DNA of 12,201 nt from the NCBI GenBank assembly GCA_031255615.1, contig JAIRSD010000082.1, positions 1-12,201 of the forward strand, written 5' to 3'. Made by a program: the position numbers and the translations under genes. The notes under the pieces are model-generated. The model saw only the letters and a program-made list of their open reading frames with translations. It made no database searches and was not told the DNA's origin. This DNA is from Treponema sp. GTDB taxonomy: Bacteria; Spirochaetota; Spirochaetia; Treponematales; Breznakiellaceae. Shown here one piece after another: positions 6,664-12,201 of the stretch (position 1 is its first letter; the number at the start of each line of letters is the position of its first letter).

Positions 6664-8004
6664 TCAATTAAAATAGGCGCCGTTTTTTCTCAGGGTGTCC
6701 CGGAGCAGGGCGGTATCAACCTCCCGTACATCCCGGCCCTTTCCGCAGAGGGCCGCCATAACTCCCGCGGCCTCGCCCATGACAAAACAAACCGGCATGA
6801 CCCGGACGCTGCCCAACACCCGGTGATCCGCGGAGACGTTCCGTCCCGCGGCCAAAAGGTTCTCCCCCTCCCGCACCTGGAGTATGCCCCGGGGCAGGCC
6901 GTGGGATTCCCCCGGACCGTAGGGCCTGGCCGGTTCTTCCCCCTCCACCGGGTCAAATCTGCCGTTTTCCCGCCGCGTGGTGTGCACGTCCAGGAAATAG
7001 CAGTTCCGGCCTATCTCGTCGGGGAAGGACCGCCGTTCCAGGTAATCCTCCACAGTCAGGGTATAATCGCCGACAACGCGCCAGGTTTCCCGCAGGCCCA
7101 TGGCGGGGGCGGTCTGGGCAAGCCAGGCGGCGCCGAAAACTTCCGGCAGTTCTTTTTTAAGGCCCTCCTGGAATTCGTGGGCCATTTCCCGGCCCCGCAT
7201 AAGGGCCCGGGAAATGTTCCGGGGTTCCGCGGGGTTCAGATCCCACAGATGGCCGGCGTTAAAGCCCACCGCCCCGGGCCCCACCAGGCCGTGGCAGAAA
7301 TGGGCGTCCACAATGTGGGGATAGCCCTCCGAAGCGGCCAGGGCATAGACCGCGGCCCCGGGGTTGCTGGAATGCTGGACCGGCATACAGCGGTAGTAAT
7401 GCTCATCCACGTTGGTCAGGACAAAACAATGGGTCGACGCCTGGACCTTGCCGGTTTTTTCGTCGCCGTAGAGCCTTGCCATTCCCGCAAGGCCGGCCAG
7501 ATCCGCGTCTCCCGTGCAGTCGATAAAAACATTGCCCGGCCAGGCCCGCAGCCCCCCCTTGTGGGCCGCCACCGCGTAGCTTATCCGCTTCTTCCCCTCC
7601 CTCCCGGTTTCCTGCCCCAGGCCCGCCACCAGGGCGTTGAAAATGACCTCCACCCCGGCCTTGGTAAGGAGCTCGTCCAGAGTCCGCTTGAGAAGTTCCG
7701 CGTCTATGGGGACCCAGTCCACGTCGGTTTTCTTTAGATGGGGCATCCCCGAACGGACCCGTTCAAAGATCTCCAGGGCAATGCCCCGGTAGACGATCTT
7801 CTCCTTGTCCGAATAGGGGCACCAGGCGGGGACCAGCCCCGAAGTTCCCATGCCCCCCAGGGCGGAGGAGGATTCCAAAAGAAGGGTTCGGGCGCCCTGA
7901 CGGGCCGCCGCCAGGGCGGCGGCACAGCCCGCCGGGCCCCCGCCGGCGACCACTACATCGTAGGGTTCTTCCAGGGGGATCTCGGCGGAAAAGCTGACAT
8001 TCAT
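6664..8004 (-). CDS. FAD-dependent oxidoreductase (FAD_oxidored type)
   Basis: A complete 446-residue cytoplasmic flavoprotein. Motifs in order: VVVAGGGPAG (17-26), ribose-binding Glu44, GGMGTSGLVPAW (50-61), DCTGDADLAGLAG (162-174), GLRETWRVVGDY (303-314), DVH (339-341) and the second FAD-binding region GRNVSADHRVLGSVRVMP (387-404) with GEAAG (410-414). This is the layout of FAD_oxidored (PF12831-like) enzymes. It is most similar by eye to the gene just downstream (shared GGMGTSGLV, a longer loop between D-x-H and the following Gly-Pro segment), so the two are probably divergent paralogues. The ATG at 8004 lies 10 nt after the binding-protein stop, with TAGGA about 8 nt upstream. It is the first enzyme encoded after the importer, which suggests it acts on the imported compound; the substrate cannot be deduced. 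Confidence 0.92.
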   Translation of the reverse strand: MNVSFSAEIPLEEPYDVVVAGGGPAGCAAALAAARQGARTLLLESSSALGGMGTSGLVPAWCPYSDKEKIVYRGIALEIFERVRSGMPHLKKTDVDWVPIDAELLKRTLDELLTKAGVEVIFNALVAGLGQETGREGKKRISYAVAAHKGGLRAWPGNVFIDCTGDADLAGLAGMARLYGDEKTGKVQASTHCFVLTNVDEHYYRCMPVQHSSNPGAAVYALAASEGYPHIVDAHFCHGLVGPGAVGFNAGHLWDLNPAEPRNISRALMRGREMAHEFQEGLKKELPEVFGAAWLAQTAPAMGLRETWRVVGDYTLTVEDYLERRSFPDEIGRNCYFLDVHTTRRENGRFDPVEGEEPARPYGPGESHGLPRGILQVREGENLLAAGRNVSADHRVLGSVRVMPVCFVMGEAAGVMAALCGKGRDVREVDTALLRDTLRKNGAYFN

Positions 8005-8014
8005 ACGATAATTC

Positions 8015-9547
8015 CTAACGGTTCTGGTACCAGCCGTTGTAGGCGGCTATCAGGGCGTCTCCGCACTGGGCCTTCCAGTCCGCCACAAAGGCGTTGAACT
8101 GGGCGCGGGTAAGGCCGTTGACCACGGAATTCACCATGAATTCGTCGGTAATGCTTGAGGAAAGGCCGTTGGCCGCAGCAATACTGACAAAGGTGGTGCA
8201 GGGTACGTCCGAGGCGGGATTCACATGGATGAACCTGCCGTAATCGTAATTTACCTGGGCGTAAACCTTGTACTGATCGTCGTCCTTCTTGGCCCGGCAC
8301 AGCCAGTACTGGTTGTATTCGATGGGAGTCCCCGTCAGGTACCAGTTGGCGTTGCCCCGGTTGTCAAAGAAGGTGGGGAGGATCGGATCAAAGCCGCCCC
8401 GGGCGTTAACGGTGTGATCTATTCCCTCTTTCCCGATAACCATTTCCTTGAACACGGCGGGATCCATTTTTTTGTTGAAGAAGTCCATGGTGGACTGCCA
8501 GTTCCGCGCGTTCCGGGGAATGACGCAGAAAAGGTCTATCTGGTTTTTGGAATTCGCCTGGGCGCCGGCCATGCCGTTCCGCTCCAGGGGCTGGCTGAAT
8601 TCCATGGCGGCCTGGGGATACACCTGCTTGAACGTAGCGACCAGGCCGGGGATGTCCCACCAGCCGTCGGCCCTGACCAGGGCCTTGTTGGTGGTAAACT
8701 TTTCCCGTACCGCCGCGGCGTTGTTGGTGGGGAGTTCCGGATCCAAAAGCCCCCGGGCGTAGAGTTCGTGCAGGTACTGGAGGAACTCAAAGAACCCGGT
8801 CTGGGTCTGGAAGGGCACGAGGGCGCCCCCCTGATCCCGCCAGTTGAGCTCAATGCCGAAGGCGCCGCCAATGGCGCTGGTGCGGAAATTGTTCAGATCG
8901 CCGATGGTGCCGGTCAGGGGCACATTGGCGGAACCGTTCCTCATGGGATCCTGATCCTTGTAGGCCTGGAGCAGGCCGGTAAACTCGTCCAGGGTAGTGG
9001 GCATCCTCCGCCCCATGGCGGCAAGGATATCGGTCCGCCAGAGCAGGAAACTATCCGCGTTGGCGCTTTCCTCGCGGCCCGCGGGGGAAAGGCTGGGGAT
9101 GGTATAAAACGTGTTGTTCACCTTTACCACATCGATCAGGGTCTGGGGAATAGCCTGGAGGTTTTTGTAGTTTTGGAAAACCGAACCGATGTCAAACAGC
9201 GCGCCCTGAATGGCGTACTCCGCGTAGCGATCCTTCCAGCCCCCGGCCAGCACGATAAAATCGTATTCCGCCGCCCCGGAAGCCACAATGGCGTTCAGCT
9301 TGTTAAGGGGCTGATCCTGGGGCAGGGGATCGTAGGTGATGTGGTAGCCCGTCGCGTCGTTAATAAAGGTGTACACCGGATTGGCCCGGGGATCGTTCAT
9401 ATCACTGGCGCTGTTGGGAACCAGGGCGGTCAGGTTCTTTACCTGCCCCCCTCCCCCCTGACTGCCGCCCCGGGCAAAGAGCGTTGCTCCGCCAAGAACC
9501 AAAAGGGCCAGACAAAGCCCCGCTCTGAAACAGGTCATCCTCTTCAT
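8015..9547 (-). CDS. ABC-transporter extracellular solute-binding protein (family 1, LplA-like)
   Basis: A 510-residue periplasmic binding protein that would capture a sugar-like solute for the two permeases encoded upstream. Residues 1-25 form a Sec signal peptide: basic MKRMTCFR, hydrophobic LCLALLVLGGATLFA, probable cleavage after Ala25. A Gly/Ser/Gln-rich linker (RGGSQGGGG) follows, as often seen in spirochaetes. There is no Cys at the cleavage site, so a lipoprotein is unlikely. The mature part has family-1 binding-protein features: YDFIVLAGGWKD, LLWRTDILAAMG with the typical P-T-T-L-D-E-F, and Trp-rich stretches usual for carbohydrate pockets. ATG 9547 is preferred over GTG 9550 because GGAGG (9559-9555) lies 7 nt from the ATG and only 4 from the GTG. 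It is the only operon gene with a sizeable leader, consistent with separately tuned high expression. Confidence 0.92.
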   Translation of the reverse strand: MKRMTCFRAGLCLALLVLGGATLFARGGSQGGGGQVKNLTALVPNSASDMNDPRANPVYTFINDATGYHITYDPLPQDQPLNKLNAIVASGAAEYDFIVLAGGWKDRYAEYAIQGALFDIGSVFQNYKNLQAIPQTLIDVVKVNNTFYTIPSLSPAGREESANADSFLLWRTDILAAMGRRMPTTLDEFTGLLQAYKDQDPMRNGSANVPLTGTIGDLNNFRTSAIGGAFGIELNWRDQGGALVPFQTQTGFFEFLQYLHELYARGLLDPELPTNNAAAVREKFTTNKALVRADGWWDIPGLVATFKQVYPQAAMEFSQPLERNGMAGAQANSKNQIDLFCVIPRNARNWQSTMDFFNKKMDPAVFKEMVIGKEGIDHTVNARGGFDPILPTFFDNRGNANWYLTGTPIEYNQYWLCRAKKDDDQYKVYAQVNYDYGRFIHVNPASDVPCTTFVSIAAANGLSSSITDEFMVNSVVNGLTRAQFNAFVADWKAQCGDALIAAYNGWYQNR

Positions 9548-9550
9548 CAC

Positions 9551-9626
9551 AATGCCTCCAAATAAACATAAAAACTATCGCAACCCCGACGGGGTAAGTG
9601 CCAAAAAAAGGGGCCCGGATCTGTCC
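9551..9626 (-). promoter_or_regulatory. Intercistronic leader of the binding-protein gene, with hairpin and T-run
   Basis: This 76-nt stretch is the largest gap inside the operon. On the minus strand it has a GC-rich run ending in T7 (9609-9603), then a small perfect hairpin ACCCC-GTC-GGGGT (9595-9583), then the AT-rich Shine-Dalgarno region with GGAGG (9559-9555). The hairpin could slow 3'-5' decay or adjust expression of the binding protein relative to the permeases. TTGGCA (9604-9599) and GATAGT (9579-9574) resemble promoter boxes, but their 19-nt spacing is poor and the hairpin lies between them, so an internal promoter is only a possibility. Confidence 0.4.
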
Positions 9627-10508
9627 CTAACTTTTTACCGAGCCCATGGTAACCCCTTTGACAAAGTGGCGCTGCATAAAGGGATAGACCAGGAGAATAG
9701 GAATGGTGGAGGCCACAATGGACGCCGCTATCATGGCCTCCTCCGCCACCGCCCCCTCCAGCAGAATGGCCTTGAGCTCCACATTCTGCGCCTTGGCGAT
9801 CATGTCCCGCAGGTACAGGGGCAGGGTCTGGAGCCGGGCGGAGTTGATGTACATCATGGGATCAAAGTAGTTGTTCCAGAGTATCACCGAGGTAAAAACC
9901 ACAATGGCCGCGTAGACCGGCACGCTTAAGGGGGCAATAAGCTTAAAGAACACGGTAAAGTAATTGGCCCCGTCCAGCCGGGCCGATTCAATAATGCTGT
10001 CCGGCAGGCCCTCATAGTAATTTTTGATGATAAGGAGATGCCAAATATTGATAAGCCCGGGGATGATAAGGATGGCCCGGGTGTTGAGCAGACCGTAGGA
10101 ATAGTACAACAGGTAGGTGGGAATAATACCCCCCGAAAAGTACATGGTGAACACAAAGATCAGGGTAACTCCCTTGATCCCCGGGAGCCCCCGGGTGGAG
10201 AGGGGAAAGGCGGTAATCGCCGTGATGGTTAAGGTACAGATAGTTCCCGCCACGGCGGTAAAAATCGAATTGAAAAAGGCGGTGAGGAAGGTCCGGGAAT
10301 TGACGATGGATTTCATGGCGTCCCACTGAAAGCCCACGGGCCAAAGCCCCACCCTGCCGGTTACAATGGCCCACTCCGCGCTGAAGGCCTTGGCCACCAC
10401 GTGAAGTATGGGAAGAAGCATTACCACCGAAAGCAGGAATATGAACACAAATGAAAAAATCTCCACCGCCCGCTCGTCCGCGTCCCGCCGGATTGCCCTG
10501 CCCGCCAT
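9627..10508 (-). CDS. Carbohydrate ABC transporter permease, LplC/YtcP-like (MalG side)
   Basis: A 293-residue inner-membrane permease, one half of the heterodimeric channel. About six hydrophobic segments are visible, near residues 18-40, 82-102, 113-134, 144-161, 189-210 and 258-276. The cytoplasmic EAA-type loop that contacts the ATPase is at 167-194 (EGLPDSIIESARLDGAN, ending in a conserved Pro). The C terminus HFVKGVTMGSVKS is a close match to the F-V-K-G-V-x-x-G-x-x-K-G ending typical of LplC/YtcP proteins. Its ATG shares one base with the stop of the upstream permease (TAATG), and AAGGAG (10523-10518) lies 9 nt before it. No ATPase gene is visible. Lpl-type importers commonly borrow a shared MsmK-like ATPase encoded elsewhere. 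Confidence 0.93.
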   Translation of the reverse strand: MAGRAIRRDADERAVEIFSFVFIFLLSVVMLLPILHVVAKAFSAEWAIVTGRVGLWPVGFQWDAMKSIVNSRTFLTAFFNSIFTAVAGTICTLTITAITAFPLSTRGLPGIKGVTLIFVFTMYFSGGIIPTYLLYYSYGLLNTRAILIIPGLINIWHLLIIKNYYEGLPDSIIESARLDGANYFTVFFKLIAPLSVPVYAAIVVFTSVILWNNYFDPMMYINSARLQTLPLYLRDMIAKAQNVELKAILLEGAVAEEAMIAASIVASTIPILLVYPFMQRHFVKGVTMGSVKS

Positions 10509-11425
10509 TACCAGACACTCCTTCCGTAGGCCCTGCGGCTTACCGTGTTGCCGAGAAGAACCAGGCCGAGCCCCACCAGGGATTCAAAGAATCCCAGGGC
10601 GGTGGCGTAACTGTAATTGCTCAGGGCTACCCCGGTCCGGTAGATGTAGGTCCCCAGCACGTCCCCGGTTTTGTAAACCGTGGGGTTGTAGAGCAGCAGC
10701 ACCTGTTCGGTACTGACGTTGAGAATCCCCCCAAGGCGCAGGACAAACATAAGCACAATGACGGAAAGTATCCCCGGCAGGGTAATGTGGATAATCTGCT
10801 TCAGCTTCCCCGCCCCGTCAACCGCCGCGGCCTCGTAGAGTTCCATGTTGATCCCCGACAGGGCCGCGATAAACACAATGGCCCCGTAGCCCGATTCCTT
10901 CCAGGTTTCCGACAGGATTATCACCCAGGGAAACCACAGGTTGTCCATCAAAAATGATATGGTCTTGCCCCCAAAACGGGTGATAAACTCGTTGATCATG
11001 CCGGTGGAGGGGGACAGGGCCGTGATAACCAGCCCGGACACGATGACCCAGGAAAGAAAGTGGGGCAGGTAGAGGATGGTTTGAAAGATCCGTTTGCAGA
11101 TGACCAGCCTGATTTCGTTGAGCATGAGGGCGATAAGAATAGACAGGGGAAAGCTTACCAGAATTTTCCCCAGGCTGATCGTGATGGTGTTAAACAGAAC
11201 TTCGTAAAATTTGGGGGAATCGAAAAGGGCCTTAAAATGTTTGAAGCCCACAAAGGGGCTTTCCGTGATGCCCCGGTAAATATTGTAATCCTGAAAGGCG
11301 GTAACAAGGCCGTACATGGGCATATACCGGATAAGGATGATAAAGGCCAATCCGGGAATGAGCAGCAGGTACAGATCGTAATTCTTCTTGAACAGGGCTA
11401 AACTTGATCTTTGTTTTTCTCGCAC
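10508..11425 (-). CDS. Carbohydrate ABC transporter permease, LplB-like (MalF side)
   Basis: A 305-residue inner-membrane permease, partner of the LplC-like subunit. The N terminus is short and basic (REKQRSSLALFKKNYDLYLLLIPGL), and about six hydrophobic segments follow. The LplB hallmark YMPMYGLVTAFQDYN (34-48) and FVGFKHF (58-64) are present, and the EAA loop is at 195-218 (ELYEAAAVDGAGKLKQ, then TLPGI). The start is GTG 11425, supported by GGGGAGG (11436-11430) 4 nt upstream. It overlaps the end of the regulator gene by 28 nt, so regulator and importer are on one transcript and probably translationally coupled. Its 3' end fuses with the next start as TAATG. Sugar or oligosaccharide uptake is the usual role of the family; the actual cargo is unknown. 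Confidence 0.93.
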   Translation of the reverse strand: MREKQRSSLALFKKNYDLYLLLIPGLAFIILIRYMPMYGLVTAFQDYNIYRGITESPFVGFKHFKALFDSPKFYEVLFNTITISLGKILVSFPLSILIALMLNEIRLVICKRIFQTILYLPHFLSWVIVSGLVITALSPSTGMINEFITRFGGKTISFLMDNLWFPWVIILSETWKESGYGAIVFIAALSGINMELYEAAAVDGAGKLKQIIHITLPGILSVIVLMFVLRLGGILNVSTEQVLLLYNPTVYKTGDVLGTYIYRTGVALSNYSYATALGFFESLVGLGLVLLGNTVSRRAYGRSVW

Positions 11426-12201
11426 AGAACCTCCCCGTCCCCGGTTTTCCGCGGCGGCGTCCGCGTTCCGCCCGGCGGCGGCCCGGAGGACTCGCCGACG
11501 ATAAATTCCATATTTACCAGCGTCTCCCGGGGGACATCGCTTTCCCCCCCGATCAGCCTTTTTAACATTCTGAAGCCCGCGGCCCCCAGTTCCCGCCGGG
11601 GAACCGTTATCATGGTCATTTCATGAATCCCCGCCAGATCGTAGAGGGCGTGGACATTGATAAAATCCCCGCGGGTGTACACAAGGGACAGATCGCCGGG
11701 AATACGGAGTCCCTTCTCCCGGACGCAGAGCAGCAGGGGCAGGGGAACCTTGGATCCTTCCATGATTACCGCCGTGGGCCGGCGCCGGTCCAGGCAGTCC
11801 CGAATCTGCCCCAGGTCCTCCTCGTAGAGGTCCATGCCCTCGCCGGGGGCAAGCCCCGCCCCTTCCAGGGCCTGCAAATACCCCCGGTGCTTTTCCACAT
11901 CCACGGAGAAATTCCGGGAACCGCCCCAAAAGGCGATCCGCCGGTGCCCCTGATCCAGCAAATATTCCGTCACTTCCCGAAAGCCGTCGACATAGTTCAC
12001 CGCGCAGCACCAGGGAACGATCTTGCGCCAGTTCCTCCTGCCTATGGTCACGTAGGGGATCCCCCAGCCCTCCATGTCTTCGATTGGGTCGTTCCCCAGG
12101 GCGGAGCCCAGAAGGATCAGACCGTCCACCATGCCCAGGCAGCGGCTTTCCCGGCCGCTGCGGGGATTGGTAAAAAGCAGGAGATCGTAGCCGGAAAGCC
12201 G
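11398..12201 (-). CDS. LacI-family transcriptional regulator, C-terminal part (5' end outside window)
   Basis: The frame is open from the right edge (12201) to TAG at 11400-11398, giving 267 residues of ligand-binding domain. It begins RLSGYDLLLFTN, shortly followed by MVDGLILLG, the usual first strands of the LacI/PurR periplasmic-binding fold. Other landmarks are YVTIGRRN, FREVTEYLLDQGHRRIAFWGG (a standard LacI stretch) and the closing EFIVGESS. The helix-turn-helix is not in the window. An ATG at 12132 is internal and not the real start. A Pro/Gly-rich tail of about 25 residues extends beyond the normal end of the family; part of it is the 28-nt overlap with the permease gene. It most likely senses the imported solute and controls this operon. 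The operator and main promoter should lie upstream, outside the window. Confidence 0.88.
   Translation of the reverse strand, partial: RLSGYDLLLFTNPRSGRESRCLGMVDGLILLGSALGNDPIEDMEGWGIPYVTIGRRNWRKIVPWCCAVNYVDGFREVTEYLLDQGHRRIAFWGGSRNFSVDVEKHRGYLQALEGAGLAPGEGMDLYEEDLGQIRDCLDRRRPTAVIMEGSKVPLPLLLCVREKGLRIPGDLSLVYTRGDFINVHALYDLAGIHEMTMITVPRRELGAAGFRMLKRLIGGESDVPRETLVNMEFIVGESSGPPPGGTRTPPRKTGDGEVLCEKNKDQV

Larger units (their letters stand above)
162..12201 (-). other. Apparent single operon of at least ten genes
   Basis: All ten genes run in one direction. The junctions, from regulator onward, are: 28-nt overlap, 1-nt overlap, about 79 nt to the binding-protein ATG, 10 nt, 6 nt, 18 nt (to the reconstructed ATG 5284), 1 nt, 8-nt overlap and 8-nt overlap. 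No terminator or strong internal promoter is visible between them. The content (regulator, importer, four flavoproteins, TIM barrel, DUF4127) suggests a substrate-inducible uptake and oxidation pathway; that function is inferred. Confidence 0.75.

Noticed and set aside
9473..9547. Lipoprotein signal on the binding protein
   Set aside because: The Cys residues at 6 and 12 lie before or within the hydrophobic core. None follows it, so a type I signal peptide fits better.
8225..9565. Plus-strand open frame of 446 codons
   Set aside because: Antisense to the solute-binding protein, with low-complexity Gly/Val/Pro composition and no domain.
9574..9604. Internal promoter before the binding-protein gene
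   Set aside because: TTGGCA and GATAGT are 19 nt apart with a hairpin between them, which is too weak to call as a separate promoter.
1..12201. tRNA, rRNA, CRISPR array, insertion sequence or attachment site
   Set aside because: No cloverleaf, spaced repeats, transposase or terminal inverted repeats were recognised on either strand.

Overview
The window is 12.2 kb of GC-rich DNA (about 60% GC or more by eye) in which every convincing gene lies on the minus strand and reads right to left. The genes are packed as one apparent operon: junctions range from a 28-nt overlap to an 18-nt gap, and the only larger gap (75-79 nt, depending on the start codon) is in front of the solute-binding protein. 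A spirochaete (Spirochaetota, Treponema-like) is my best guess. It rests on the binding-protein leader, which ends in LFA followed by a Gly-rich RGGSQGGGG stretch, and on the Lpl-type importer without an ATPase gene. This is a tentative assignment.

In order of transcription: (1) the C-terminal part of a LacI-type regulator, cut by the right edge (11398-12201); (2, 3) two Lpl-type ABC permeases (10508-11425 and 9627-10508); (4) an extracellular solute-binding protein (8015-9547); (5-7) three FAD-dependent oxidoreductases (6664-8004, 5303-6657, 3690-5284); (8) a small TIM-barrel protein of unrecognised subfamily (3005-3688); (9) a DUF4127 protein (1504-3012); (10) a fourth FAD-dependent oxidoreductase (162-1511). 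After the operon comes a 125-nt AT-rich spacer. It holds four helically phased A-tracts, a plausible sigma70-type promoter and a Shine-Dalgarno sequence leading to the first codons of another minus-strand gene, which runs into a 16-nt poly-C tract (poly-G in the gene's sense) at the left edge.

Read together, a sugar-type ligand sensor controls an importer whose cargo is probably oxidised by several flavoproteins and handled by two proteins of unknown function. No glycoside hydrolase, kinase or NAD-dependent dehydrogenase is present, so the substrate cannot be named from this window. The least described part is the tightly coupled trio TIM barrel / DUF4127 / flavoprotein.

Two adjacent flavoprotein genes carry N-terminal frame lesions. 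One looks like a 31-nt deletion between 8-bp direct repeats that removes part of the FAD-binding fold. The other looks like a 2-nt AT insertion just before the first glycine motif. They may be real decay or assembly errors, and this should be settled before the operon is interpreted functionally.
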